Assembly (NCBI GenBank): GCA_964493955.1
Contig: CAZBPZ010000023.1
Location: 1-21,618, forward strand
Source: CAZBPZ01 sp964493955
GTDB taxonomy: Bacteria > Chloroflexota > Dehalococcoidia > Dehalococcoidales > Fen-1064
DNA length: 21,618 bases
Direction: 5' to 3'
Under the pieces are notes generated by a model. That model saw nothing but the letters and a program-made list of their open reading frames with translations, searched no databases and was not told the origin of the DNA. Shown here in pieces: positions 1 to 9,880 of the stretch. Position 1 is the stretch's first letter, and each line of letters opens with the position of its first letter. The position numbers were made by a program, and so were the translations under genes.

Positions 1-2
1 TT

Positions 3-1013
3 GCTGGGAACTTCCTGCAGCAAGAGCTGGCAATAGTAACCGGGGCAGTGGATGCTATGGTGGTAGATGTCCAATGTATTATGCAGTCCCTGACCACCGT
101 AGCCGAGTGCTACCATACCAAGATTGTTACCACCTCGCCCAAGGCCAAGATTCCCGGAGCTATTCACATCGAGTTTGATGAGCATGACGCCCTGAAGTCA
201 GCCCAGGCTATAGTTAGGACCGCTATTGAGAACTTCGCCAACCGGGGGAAGAATATCCAAATTCCCAGCCAGCAAACTGACCTGATTGCCGGCTTCAGCC
301 ACGAGACCATCAACTACCTGCTGGGCGGCCTCTTCCGGGCCTCCTACCGCCCGCTCAATGACAACATCATCAACGGGCGCATCCGGGGCGTGGCCGGGGT
401 GGTGGGCTGCAATAATGCCCGTGTCGCCCACGATAGTGCCCACGTCACGCTGGTAAAGGAGCTCATCAAAAACGACGTCCTGGTGCTGCAGACGGGCTGC
501 GCCGCCATAGCCTGCGGCAAGGCCGGGCTGATGGTGCCGGAGGCCGCCAGGGAATTCGCCGGAGAGGGCCTGGCCGAGGTCTGCGAGACCGTCGGCATCC
601 CACCGGTGCTGCACATGGGGTCCTGCGTTGATAACGCCCGGATTCTCATTGCCGCCACGGCCATGGTCAAGGACGGTGGCCTGGGCGACGACATCAGCGA
701 CCTGCCGGTCGCCGGGGCTGCCCCCGAGTGGATGAGCGAGAAGGCAATATCCATCGGCCAGTACTTCGTTGCCTCCGGGGTGTACACCGTCTTCGGGGCG
801 ACCTGGCCCACCATCGGCAACAAGGAGGTAACCGAGTACCTCTTCAAAGACATGGAAGAGATGTGCGGGGGAAAGTGGGACTTCGAATCTGACCCCATCA
901 AGATGGCGGAGAAGATGATTGAACATATTGATGCCAAGCGCAAGGCACTCGGCATCGACAAGGCCCGGGAGCGCGTCCTCTTTGACATGGCAATGCGGCG
1001 CGAACTCACCTAG
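3..1013 (+). CDS. acsA: Carbon monoxide dehydrogenase catalytic subunit, 3' part (5' end outside window)
   Basis: The reading frame is open to the left edge, so only the C-terminal 336 residues of a roughly 630-670-residue Ni-CODH are present. The protein interconverts CO2 and CO at the Ni-Fe-S C-cluster and supplies CO to acetyl-CoA synthase. The fragment begins with the conserved GNFLQQELAIVTGAVDAM stretch. It carries four cysteines in CODH signature contexts: VDVQC, GCNN, TGCAA and HMGSC. Their order and approximate spacing match C-cluster ligands of known CODHs; the His and first Cys ligands and the B/D-cluster cysteines would lie upstream. Only 30 bases separate it from acsB, so the pair is clearly one operon and this is the CODH partner of a CODH/ACS complex (AcsA) rather than a stand-alone CooS. 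The family call is certain; the acsA symbol rests on the neighbour. Confidence 0.95.
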   Translation, partial: AGNFLQQELAIVTGAVDAMVVDVQCIMQSLTTVAECYHTKIVTTSPKAKIPGAIHIEFDEHDALKSAQAIVRTAIENFANRGKNIQIPSQQTDLIAGFSHETINYLLGGLFRASYRPLNDNIINGRIRGVAGVVGCNNARVAHDSAHVTLVKELIKNDVLVLQTGCAAIACGKAGLMVPEAAREFAGEGLAEVCETVGIPPVLHMGSCVDNARILIAATAMVKDGGLGDDISDLPVAGAAPEWMSEKAISIGQYFVASGVYTVFGATWPTIGNKEVTEYLFKDMEEMCGGKWDFESDPIKMAEKMIEHIDAKRKALGIDKARERVLFDMAMRRELT

Positions 1014-1043
1014 AGGCCCACTAACATATGGAGGTCTGACAAG

Positions 1044-3251
1044 ATGTCTAAGATAATTGCCTCGGCAGCCATCAGAGGGGCCTACAAGATAGTTGCCGAT
1101 GCGGAGAAGAAATGGCAGGAGGCGATGGACAAGCACGGCGCCAACGAGCCGGTAGGCTTCCCCAACACCGCCTACTACCTGCCCGTCATCTACGGCATCC
1201 TCGGGGAGAAGGTGGAGAAGCTGGGTGACATGGAACCCGTCCTCAAGCAGTGCCGGCTGCTGCTGCCGCCACCGGTCAAGGAGGTGCACCCCCTGCCCTA
1301 CCTTGCCCCCGCCCTGGATGCCGGCATGGCCACCCTGTTTGCCGAGGAAATCATCGAGGCCATTCGCTACCTGGAAGAACCGAACTTCTACCTGCGGGGG
1401 GAGGACGTAACCGACGAGAACATCTGGCTGGGTGCCGCCGACGACGTCATCCTGCGCAAGCGCGGGATTGAGTTCGTCGATGGCACTGCTCCGGGATTTG
1501 CCGCTGTCCTCGGCGCGGCCCCGAACCCGGAAATCGCCCGCAAGATAGCCCAGGAACTGCAGGAGAAGAACCTCTACGTCTTCATGAGCGCTTCCTACGC
1601 CGGCACTACCTTTGCCGAGCAGCTGGTTGAGGCCGGCGTGCAGATTGGCTGGCCCACCCGGCTCGTTTCCTTCGGGCCGAGTGTCAGTGCCACCGTCTAT
1701 GCCATGGGATTCGCCACCCGGGCCGCCATGTCCTTCGGCGGCATCGAGCCGGGCGAGTTCCGCAAAATCCTCATCTACAACAAGGACCGTATCTTCGCCT
1801 TTGTCATGCCGCTCGGATTCGTGACCGACGAGTGGTACGCCAACGCCGCCGGCGCCATCAACTACGGGTTCCCGGTCATCGCCGACACCCCCATCCCGGA
1901 GATACTGCCCAGCGGCATCTGCACCTACGAGCACGTTGTCTCAAACGTGCCGCACGATGAAATCGTCTCCAAGGCAATTGAAGTCCGCGGCCTGAAGGTG
2001 ACCGTTACCGAGGTACCCATCCCGGTGCCCTACGGCCCCGCCTTCGAGGGCGAGCGTGTCCGCGGCGATGACATCTACCTGGAATGCGGCGGCGGCCGTA
2101 CCCAGATGGCAGAATGGGTCACCTCCAAGCGCATGGACGAGGTTGATGACGGGCGGGTAGAGCTCATCGGGCCAGACCTGACAGACGTTGAGCCGGGCTC
2201 ACGCCTGCCGCTGGCGATTGTAGTTGAAGTGGCCGGGCGCCAGTTCGAAGCTGACTACGAGCCAATCCTGGAGCGCCAGATTCACCACCTGATTAACTAC
2301 GCCCAGGGCGTGATGCACATCGGCCAGCGCGACATCGCCTGGCTGCGCGTCAGCAAGGGGGCGGTGGAGAAGGGCTTCAAGCTGGAGGACATCGGCCGGC
2401 TCCTGCACGCCAAGCTCCACCAGGACTTCGGGCGCATCTTTGACAAGCTCCAGGTGAAGCTCTACACCAAGGAAGATGATGTCGCCCGCATTGTAGAGCA
2501 GGCCCGCGCCGTCTACAACGAGCGCGACATGCGCATTGAGGGCATGACCGACGAGACGACCGACATCTACTACTCCTGCACCCTGTGCCAGTCATTCGCT
2601 CCCAGCCACGTCTGCGTCATCAGCCCGGAGCGTACCGGGCTGTGCGGCTCCTACAACTGGATGGACTGCAAGGCCTCGTACGAGATTAACCCCACCGGCC
2701 CCAACCAGCCGGTGCCGAAGGGCGAGACCATCGACGCCAAGCTGGGGCGCTGGAAGGGGGTGGACGAGTTCGTCTTCAAGGCATCGCGCGGCAAGATTGA
2801 CCACTACTACTTCTACAGCATCGTCAATGACCCCATGACCACCTGCGGCTGCTGCGAGTGCATCGCCGCCGTGCTGCCGCTGTGCAACGGGGTGATGACA
2901 GTCAACCGCGAGTACACCGGCATGACGCCCTGCGGCATGAAGTTCACCACCCTGGCCGGTACCATCGGTGGCGGCATCAGCACACCGGGCTTCGTTGGGC
3001 ACGGCAAGTACAACATCACCCAGCGCAAGTTCCTCATCGGTGACGGCGGCATCCTGCGCCTCGTCTGGATGCCCAAGATGCTCAAGGAAGAAATTGCCGA
3101 CCGCTTCAAGGTGCGCGCCGCCGAGCTCGGCGTGCCCGACCTGCTGGACAGGATTGCCGACGAGACCATCGGCACCACCGAGGAAGAAATCCTGCCGTTC
3201 CTCCAGGAGAAGGAACACCCTGCCCTGAACATGGACCCGATTATCGGATAA
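1044..3251 (+). CDS. acsB: Acetyl-CoA synthase (CO-methylating) catalytic subunit AcsB
   Basis: AcsB joins CO, a methyl group from the corrinoid iron-sulfur protein and CoA into acetyl-CoA at the Ni-Ni-[4Fe-4S] A-cluster, or runs the reverse cleavage. At 735 residues it is the full bacterial form (Moorella AcsB is about 729), including the N-terminal CODH-contacting domain that archaeal CdhC lacks. A-cluster ligands are visible: Cys512, Cys515, Cys524 and Cys534 in SCTLCQSFAPSHVC...GLC, and Cys601-Gly602-Cys603 in TTCGCCEC. Each sits six residues after the corresponding Moorella ligand, so the site is intact. The ATG has a GGAGGT ribosome site at about 8 bases. It lies between acsA and acsC with short gaps in one operon. 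Confidence 0.97.
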   Translation: MSKIIASAAIRGAYKIVADAEKKWQEAMDKHGANEPVGFPNTAYYLPVIYGILGEKVEKLGDMEPVLKQCRLLLPPPVKEVHPLPYLAPALDAGMATLFAEEIIEAIRYLEEPNFYLRGEDVTDENIWLGAADDVILRKRGIEFVDGTAPGFAAVLGAAPNPEIARKIAQELQEKNLYVFMSASYAGTTFAEQLVEAGVQIGWPTRLVSFGPSVSATVYAMGFATRAAMSFGGIEPGEFRKILIYNKDRIFAFVMPLGFVTDEWYANAAGAINYGFPVIADTPIPEILPSGICTYEHVVSNVPHDEIVSKAIEVRGLKVTVTEVPIPVPYGPAFEGERVRGDDIYLECGGGRTQMAEWVTSKRMDEVDDGRVELIGPDLTDVEPGSRLPLAIVVEVAGRQFEADYEPILERQIHHLINYAQGVMHIGQRDIAWLRVSKGAVEKGFKLEDIGRLLHAKLHQDFGRIFDKLQVKLYTKEDDVARIVEQARAVYNERDMRIEGMTDETTDIYYSCTLCQSFAPSHVCVISPERTGLCGSYNWMDCKASYEINPTGPNQPVPKGETIDAKLGRWKGVDEFVFKASRGKIDHYYFYSIVNDPMTTCGCCECIAAVLPLCNGVMTVNREYTGMTPCGMKFTTLAGTIGGGISTPGFVGHGKYNITQRKFLIGDGGILRLVWMPKMLKEEIADRFKVRAAELGVPDLLDRIADETIGTTEEEILPFLQEKEHPALNMDPIIG

Positions 3252-3269
3252 TACTAAGGAGGGTGAGAT

Positions 3270-4616
3270 ATGGCACTCACCGGGATACAGATATTCAAGC
3301 TGCTCCCCAAGACCAACTGCGGTGACTGCGGGGTGCCCACCTGCCTTGCCTTTGCCATGAACCTGGCAGCCGGCAAGGCCGAGCTGAGCGCCTGCCCGCA
3401 CGTATCCGAGGAAGCCAAGGCCAAGCTGGCCGAGGCCTCGGCACCACCCATCCGCACCGTCACCATCGGCACCGGGGCCGGCGCCCTCAAGGTGGGCGGC
3501 GAAACGGTAATGTTCCGCCACGAAAAACGCTTCGAGAACCCACCGGGGATAGCCGTGCTCGTGACGGACACCATGCCCGAAGCCGAGGTAGAGGCGCGCC
3601 TCAAACGCTTCAAGGAGCTACAATTTGAACGTGTGGGCCTGCACCTGCGGGCCGAGCTGGTTGCCGTAAAAAGCGAGTCGGGCGAGGCCGCCAAATTCGC
3701 CGCACTGGTAAACAAGGTGGCCAAGGACACGGACGCACGCCTCATCCTGATAAGCCCTGACCCGGCCGTGCTGGCCGCCGGCCTCAAGGACGTGGCCGCC
3801 GAGAAGCCGCTCCTGTTCGGGGCCAATAAGGACAACCTGGAGGCCGTGGCCACCCTGGCCAAGGAGAACTCCTGCCCGGTTGGCGTGGCTGCCTCGAACC
3901 TGGAAGAGCTGGCAGAACTCACCGAGAAGCTCACCGCCGCCGGCATCAACGATATTGTCATGGACTCGGGCGCACGCACGGTGAAGCAGGTCTTCCAGGA
4001 CCAGGTGATTATCCGCAACTCGGCCCTGGTAAAGAAGTTCAAGCCCTTCGGCTTCCCGACGATAACCTTCCCCGGCGAGATGACCGATGACCCCATGAAA
4101 GAGGCTGTAATAGCCTCCATGCTGGTGGCCAAGTACGCCGGCATCATCGTCCTCTCCGACCTGCGGGGCGAGGCCCTCTTCCCGTTGCTGGTGGAGCGGA
4201 TGAACATCTTTACCGACCCACAGCGTCCGCTCGCCACCGAGCAGGGTATCTACGAGATAAACAACCCCAGCGAGAACTCCCCGGTGCTCATCACCACCAA
4301 CTTCTCGCTGACCTACTTCATCGTCTCCGGCGAAATCGACGGCAGCCGCGTGCCGGGGTACCTGCTCGTGATGGACACGGAAGGCCTCTCCGTGATGACG
4401 GCCTGGGCCGCCGGCAAGTTCGTGGCCGACCTGATAGCCCCGTTCGTCAAGAAGAGCGGCATCACCGACAAGGTAAAGCACCGCAAACTCATCATCCCTG
4501 GCTATGCAGCCGCCGAAAGCGGTGGCCTGGAGGAAGAGCTGCCCGACTGGGAAATCCAGGTCGGCCCCAGGGAGGCAGCCCACATACCGGCATTCCTGAA
4601 GTCGTGGAAGCCCTAG
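3270..4616 (+). CDS. acsC: Corrinoid iron-sulfur protein large (gamma) subunit AcsC
   Basis: This is the large subunit of the CFeSP, which carries a methyl group on cobalamin from methyl-tetrahydrofolate to AcsB. The 448 residues match the family length (about 446). The N-terminal [4Fe-4S] domain shows Cys17, Cys20, Cys25 and Cys42 (NCGDCGVPTC, then SACPH); this cluster reduces Co(II) for reactivation. The middle is the TIM-barrel region and the C-terminal part, roughly residues 320-448, is the B12-binding domain. The start follows an AAGGAGGG ribosome site and lies 18 bases after acsB. The small subunit AcsD, its obligate partner in known CFeSPs, is not next to it here and is presumably encoded upstream of the window or elsewhere. 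Confidence 0.96.
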   Translation: MALTGIQIFKLLPKTNCGDCGVPTCLAFAMNLAAGKAELSACPHVSEEAKAKLAEASAPPIRTVTIGTGAGALKVGGETVMFRHEKRFENPPGIAVLVTDTMPEAEVEARLKRFKELQFERVGLHLRAELVAVKSESGEAAKFAALVNKVAKDTDARLILISPDPAVLAAGLKDVAAEKPLLFGANKDNLEAVATLAKENSCPVGVAASNLEELAELTEKLTAAGINDIVMDSGARTVKQVFQDQVIIRNSALVKKFKPFGFPTITFPGEMTDDPMKEAVIASMLVAKYAGIIVLSDLRGEALFPLLVERMNIFTDPQRPLATEQGIYEINNPSENSPVLITTNFSLTYFIVSGEIDGSRVPGYLLVMDTEGLSVMTAWAAGKFVADLIAPFVKKSGITDKVKHRKLIIPGYAAAESGGLEEELPDWEIQVGPREAAHIPAFLKSWKP

Positions 4617-4625
4617 GAGGGAAGC

Positions 4626-5501
4626 ATGATTCTCATCGGCGAGAACCTTAACATTATGTCCAAGACAATCGGCCCCGCCCTCAGGGAGAGGAACGCCGGT
4701 CCAATCCAGGAGCTGGCCAAGGCCGAGGCCGCCGCCGGCATGGACTACCTTGATATCAACATCGGCCCGGCCCGCCGTAACGGCGAGGAGCTGATGGAGT
4801 GGGTGGTCAAGGTGGTGCAGGAGGTGGTTGACCTGCCGCTCTCGCTGGACACCACCAACGTGGCCGCGATGGAGGCCGGGCTCAAGGTCCACCGGGGACG
4901 TGCCTTAATCAATTCCATCTCCCTGGTACGGATGGAAGAAGAGCTGCCGCTGGTCGTCAAGTACAATGCCGATTTCATCGGCCTGCTCTGGGGCCGCGAG
5001 GGCATGCCCCGCGATGAGGACGAGCGCGGCATGATTGCCGTTGAAATGATGATGGCCGCCAACGCCATGGGCATCCCCAACGAGACCATCTGGTTTGACC
5101 CCATCGTCACCCCGGCCAGCAACGTGGACACCAACCAGGTCAAGCCGTGCCTGGAGTTCATGAGCACGCTGCAGGACATTGCCCCCGGGGCCAAGTCGGC
5201 CGTGGGCCTCTCCAACGTCTCCAACGGCACCCCCACCGAGCTGCGCCCCTACCTCAACCGCACCTACCTCATGATGCTGATGAAACACGGGCTGCACTCC
5301 GCCATTGTGGACGCCTTTGACAAGGAGCTTATTGCCATTGCCCGGGGAGAACGGCCGGAAAGGGTGGCCATGGTCCACCGCCTGATGGACGGCGAGAAGG
5401 TGGACATCAAGTCACTTGACCCGGAAGAGGCCAAGTACGCCAAGACCGTAAACGTGCTCACCGGGGCCACCCTCTACTCCCATTCCTGGCTCGAACTCTA
5501 G
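4626..5501 (+). CDS. acsE: Methyltetrahydrofolate:corrinoid iron-sulfur protein methyltransferase AcsE
   Basis: AcsE moves the methyl group from 5-methyl-THF to Co(I) of the CFeSP. It is a pterin-binding TIM barrel. Family signatures are at the expected places: the N-terminal IGENLN, DINIGPA at 43-49, LDTTN with Asp75, INS with Asn96, and LSNVSN with Asn197 (Asn199 in Moorella, the residue that helps bind the folate N5). At 291 residues it is somewhat longer than the roughly 262-residue Moorella enzyme; the extra residues are mainly a charged segment near 235-270 before the last helix. It starts 10 bases after the acsC stop, behind AGGAGGG, and is the last gene before a terminator-like hairpin. 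Confidence 0.93.
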   Translation: MILIGENLNIMSKTIGPALRERNAGPIQELAKAEAAAGMDYLDINIGPARRNGEELMEWVVKVVQEVVDLPLSLDTTNVAAMEAGLKVHRGRALINSISLVRMEEELPLVVKYNADFIGLLWGREGMPRDEDERGMIAVEMMMAANAMGIPNETIWFDPIVTPASNVDTNQVKPCLEFMSTLQDIAPGAKSAVGLSNVSNGTPTELRPYLNRTYLMMLMKHGLHSAIVDAFDKELIAIARGERPERVAMVHRLMDGEKVDIKSLDPEEAKYAKTVNVLTGATLYSHSWLEL

Positions 5502-5525
5502 CCCGGGGGCACAGGAGCAAAAGAC

Positions 5526-5580
5526 CGGGGCCGGCCCAGACCTGCCACCAGGGCAGGCAGACCCGGCCCCGCCTCTTTTA
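5526..5580 (+). terminator. Probable intrinsic terminator after the acs operon
   Basis: CGGGGCCGG at 5526-5534 pairs perfectly with CCGGCCCCG at 5563-5571. A second inner stem, CCTGCC/GGCAGG at 5541-5546 and 5551-5556, sits in between. The outer stem is followed by TCTTTTA. The position, 24 bases past the acsE stop, fits termination of the acs transcript. The hairpin ends on the first base of the next possible ATG (5580), so the next gene is expressed either by read-through or from a promoter not recognised here. Confidence 0.65.
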
Positions 5581-6242
5581 TGACTAGCGGCAGCGAGGGA
5601 AAATTGCCCGATTCCGAGCGGACGGTCTACAACCTGAACGTTGCCCTTGGCCTGGTGCGGCAACGCCTGGCCGAGGCAGACATCCCGCAGCAGTGCCGGC
5701 GCGCCGGGGCCACCCACGAAGCCGAAGGTGCCGGAGCAAGGATAACCCTGCCCTACTTCGGGCAGCCCCACCTGATACGGCTGCCGGAGGCCACGGTAAC
5801 TCCGGGCGACGGGGCAGGCGAGCTGCCGCTGCGGGAGCGGGTGCTGGTGCTGCGCTACCTCGCCCAGGCCGGAGGCATGCCCCTCACCGGCCGCCTCATC
5901 ACCTACCGTGACCTGCCCAGCGGGCTGGTCTACTTCCCCACCTTCTCCAGGCGGACCACCGAGCCGCTGGCCCGGTACTTCGGGCGCACCCCGGAAGAAC
6001 TGGTGGCGGCCAGCCGGGAACTGGGCGGCCAGCCCGGCACGCTGGGAGACACCAGCGTCGTCATCCACCCGTTCCCGCGCGTGCCCCTGACGCTGGTACT
6101 CTGGCATGGTGACGACGAGTTCCCGCCGGACGTGAAAATCATGTTCGATGCCAGCATCACCGACTACCTGGAGCCGGAAGACGTGACCGTCTCCTGCGAA
6201 ATCATGACCTGGCGGCTGGTGCACTACCTGCGCCGGCGCTAG
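5580..6242 (+). CDS. DUF3786 domain-containing protein
   Basis: A 220-residue soluble protein with the hallmarks of the DUF3786 family: ITYRDLPSGLVYFPTFSRR near 107-125 and WHGDDEFPPDVKIMFDAS followed by TDYLEPEDV in the C-terminal third. The family is of unknown biochemical function and occurs in anaerobes, often next to or fused with CFeSP/corrinoid or [4Fe-4S] modules, which fits its place after acsE. There is no signal peptide or membrane segment. The start is uncertain. The ATG at 5580 has no ribosome site because it directly follows the terminator hairpin. An in-frame TTG at 5604 has GCGAGGG about 4 bases upstream and is the more likely start. No operon partner is evident; 190 bases separate it from the next gene. 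Confidence 0.82.
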   Translation: MTSGSEGKLPDSERTVYNLNVALGLVRQRLAEADIPQQCRRAGATHEAEGAGARITLPYFGQPHLIRLPEATVTPGDGAGELPLRERVLVLRYLAQAGGMPLTGRLITYRDLPSGLVYFPTFSRRTTEPLARYFGRTPEELVAASRELGGQPGTLGDTSVVIHPFPRVPLTLVLWHGDDEFPPDVKIMFDASITDYLEPEDVTVSCEIMTWRLVHYLRRR

Positions 6243-6324
6243 CCCGAAGCCATCCACAACAACCCTCCGGGAATGCACCCGGACAGAGAGGCTCAGCCGC
6301 CGCCCTTTTCCGGCACAATGCGAC

Positions 6325-6353
6325 TTGATATTCCCTCCCGAATCCACTAGCAT
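6325..6353 (+). promoter_or_regulatory. Putative promoter for the 6433-9392 gene group
   Basis: TTGATA (6325-6330), a 17-base spacer and TAGCAT (6348-6353) resemble a sigma-70 type promoter with 9 of 12 consensus positions. The leader to the ATG at 6433 would be about 70 bases and contains an 8-bp GC hairpin (6377-6384 with 6396-6403). Another hairpin without a T tract, TCCGGG/CCCGGA, lies at 6266-6283 just after the DUF3786 gene. Confidence 0.4.
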
Positions 6354-6432
6354 GGCAGGGAAAGGCGAAGGCACTGCCGGGCCGCACCCGGCACCCGGCC
6401 CGGGAACACCGAACCCAGGGAGCAGGAGTTAC

Positions 6433-6759
6433 ATGAGCGACATCCTAGACGAGGCCTACGGGATAGCCCAGTGCAAGACATGCCCGTGGTACAAGGCCTG
6501 CGTCATGCCGATGAGGTTCACGGTGGAAGACATCCGCCGCCAGCTCCAGAACACCCCCGGGGCCATCGGCCTGCCGGGGGAGTCAGAGACAGGCGGTATC
6601 CAGGACTTCCTCGCCAGCATGGCCACGGCCGCCCAGAACTCCCTGCTGGAAGGCTGCCCCGTGTTCATCCAGCGGCTGCGCTCCAGCGAGGAACTGGCAC
6701 GGCGTATCAAGCAGATGATGCAGGAATGGGGGCAGGAGCCTCCGGAAGCGGACCGGTAG
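6433..6759 (+). CDS. Small conserved-looking protein with an N-terminal Cys-x2-Cys-x5-Cys motif, function unknown
   Basis: This is a 108-residue soluble protein that I do not recognise. The N-terminus reads AQCKTCPWYKAC, with Cys14, Cys17 and Cys23, and one further cysteine (EGCPVF) lies near 74. The spacing suggests metal or Fe-S binding but is one ligand short of a classical zinc ribbon unless the later cysteine takes part. The rest is mostly helical and polar, with no membrane segment. The ATG at 6433 was chosen because GGAGCAGGAG precedes it; the frame remains open upstream to a TTG at 6325, but that stretch overlaps the putative promoter and reads as low-complexity Pro/Gly. It lies 39 bases upstream of the carboxyltransferase gene and is probably co-transcribed with it. 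Confidence 0.75.
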   Translation: MSDILDEAYGIAQCKTCPWYKACVMPMRFTVEDIRRQLQNTPGAIGLPGESETGGIQDFLASMATAAQNSLLEGCPVFIQRLRSSEELARRIKQMMQEWGQEPPEADR

Positions 6760-6798
6760 CCGGCCCCCTCGACTGCTACGGACGAGGTACAGCGCCCG

Positions 6799-8367
<1,569 letters not shown>

Positions 8368-8384
8368 TTTTGCGGAAGGCAGGA

Positions 8385-9392
8385 TTGCTGTACATACTCT
8401 CCGGCCGGGATGATTACTCGCTGAGCCGGTACATCGATGAGATTAAGGCCGGCCTCGGCGGGCCGGCGGCCCTCGAAGGTAACCTGACCGTCCTGGAAGG
8501 TGGCCAGGTCACGGTTGACAGCCTGCGGCCCGTCTGCGAGGCGGCCCCGTTCCTGGCCGAGCGGCGCCTGGTGATTATCCGTGGCCTGATGCAGCGCTTC
8601 CAGGCCGCCCCGAGGTCGGCCCGCCCCCGCTCACCACGTTCGGGCCGGCAAGTCCCTGACCACCAGCCCCTGGCCGAATACCTGCCCACCGTACCGGAGA
8701 GCACCATCGTGGTAATGGTGGACGAAGAGATACGCCCCGGCAACCCGCTCTTCAAAGCCCTCTCAAAACAGGCCACGGTGAAATCGTTCCCCCTGCTCCG
8801 GGATGCCGCCCTCAGGACGTGGGTACAGCGCCGTGTCAGGGAAGAAGGCGGCAGCATTGCCCCGGAAGCGGTCGACATGCTGGTGCAGTCGGTCGGCAGC
8901 AATCTCTGGGCCATGGCGGGTGAGGTGGACAAGCTCCTGCTCTACGCCGGCCAGCGCCGCATCGAGCCGGCCGATGTTGAAAAACTGGTCGGCTACGTGC
9001 AGGAGGCCAATATCTTCAACCTGGTGGACGCCATCATGGAATCCCGGGCGGCCGCCGCCGAGCGTGCCCTCACCCGGTTACTCGGGCACGGGGCAGCCCC
9101 CGGATTCATCGTGACCATGCTGGCCCGCCAGCTCCGGCTGCTGATACTCACCCGCGAGGTTGCCAGCGCCCGCACCTCGCCGGCGGCATTGCAGAGCCGG
9201 CTCAACCTGGCAAGTGAATTCGTGGCCCGCAAGCTACTACAGCAGGCCCGGGCCTACACCATGGTCCGCCTCAAGCAGGCCTACAGCCGGCTGCTGCAAA
9301 CGGATATTGATATCAAGACGAGCCGTTACTCCCCGGAGCTTGCCCTCGGCCTGCTGGTGGCCGAACTATGCCAGCCACAGCCCGCCGCTTGA
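8385..9392 (+). CDS. holA: DNA polymerase III delta subunit (HolA)
   Basis: The delta subunit of the clamp loader, which opens the beta clamp. The protein is about 335 residues, the usual size. It starts with a Walker-like beta strand (LYILSGRDDYSLSRYIDEIK), continues with the divergent AAA+ region containing ERRLVIIRGL and VVMVDEEI, and ends with the collar domain (NIFNLVDAIMESRAAAAERAL...). A TTG at 8385 is preferred because GGAAGG lies about 5 bases upstream and the resulting MLYIL start matches homologues. A TTG at 8370 in the same frame has no ribosome site. The delta family lacks a functional ATPase P-loop, as here. Its stop codon overlaps the -35 box of the next gene. Confidence 0.88.
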   Translation: MLYILSGRDDYSLSRYIDEIKAGLGGPAALEGNLTVLEGGQVTVDSLRPVCEAAPFLAERRLVIIRGLMQRFQAAPRSARPRSPRSGRQVPDHQPLAEYLPTVPESTIVVMVDEEIRPGNPLFKALSKQATVKSFPLLRDAALRTWVQRRVREEGGSIAPEAVDMLVQSVGSNLWAMAGEVDKLLLYAGQRRIEPADVEKLVGYVQEANIFNLVDAIMESRAAAAERALTRLLGHGAAPGFIVTMLARQLRLLILTREVASARTSPAALQSRLNLASEFVARKLLQQARAYTMVRLKQAYSRLLQTDIDIKTSRYSPELALGLLVAELCQPQPAA

Positions 9393-9418
9393 TACAGCCC
9401 CCTCCCGCCGGCTATAAT
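9389..9418 (+). promoter_or_regulatory. Strong sigma-70-like promoter of the fur-diaphorase operon
   Basis: TTGATA (9389-9394), an 18-base spacer and a perfect TATAAT (9413-9418). The -35 box overlaps the holA TGA stop at 9390-9392. The expected transcription start, about 7 bases after the -10 box, falls within a few bases of the ATG at 9429, so the fur mRNA should be leaderless or nearly so. Confidence 0.75.
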
Positions 9419-9428
9419 CTAACCGGGG

Positions 9429-9860
9429 ATGAGAAACGTTCGCAAATACGCACCCGTTCTCGGCCGGCCCGTCACCGCCCAGCGGCGGCGGCTGCTCAGC
9501 CTCATTCAGAACAGCACCGGCCACATTGACGCGCGTGAGCTGCACCGCCGGGCCAACCGCGGGGCCACGTCCGTCAGCCTGGCCACGGTCTACCGCAACC
9601 TGCGGCTTTTCTGTGAGCTCGGGCTGATAGAAGAAAGGCAGCTCGGCCGGTCGCGCCGCCTCTACGAGGCCAAACCGGCCCGCCAGCACCTGCACTTCGT
9701 CTGCTACGAATGCGGAGCTGTCATCGAGTTTACCACGCCGCTGGTAGAACAAATCGCCCGCCAGATTCAGGAGGCCCGCGGCTGCCGGGTGACACGGGCC
9801 GAGATTTACCTCGAGGGGCACTGCCCGCGCTGCGAGCCGCCCGAAAGCCAGAAAGGATAG
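9429..9860 (+). CDS. Fur-family transcriptional regulator (ferric uptake / peroxide type)
   Basis: A 143-residue metal-dependent repressor. The N-terminal winged helix holds VSLATVYRNL (49-58), the family's recognition helix. The hinge and dimerisation part has HLHFVCYECGAVIEF with Cys92 and Cys95, and GHCPRC with Cys132 and Cys135; together these form the structural Zn(Cys)4 site seen in PerR and many Fur proteins. His87 and His89 are candidates for the regulatory metal site. The sequence does not distinguish Fur, Zur and PerR. It is the first gene of a run ending with the diaphorase genes, suggesting metal or redox control of that operon and autoregulation. The ATG has only CGGGG before it and sits about 10 bases after the -10 box. 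Confidence 0.92.
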   Translation: MRNVRKYAPVLGRPVTAQRRRLLSLIQNSTGHIDARELHRRANRGATSVSLATVYRNLRLFCELGLIEERQLGRSRRLYEAKPARQHLHFVCYECGAVIEFTTPLVEQIARQIQEARGCRVTRAEIYLEGHCPRCEPPESQKG

Positions 9861-9880
9861 GGGGAGCGGAGGAGGTTTCC

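Noticed and set aside
198..1934. A 578-codon open frame on the minus strand across acsA and acsB
   Set aside because: Antisense to two unmistakable genes with conserved active-site motifs; it is a long frame produced by GC-rich codon bias and has no recognisable domain.
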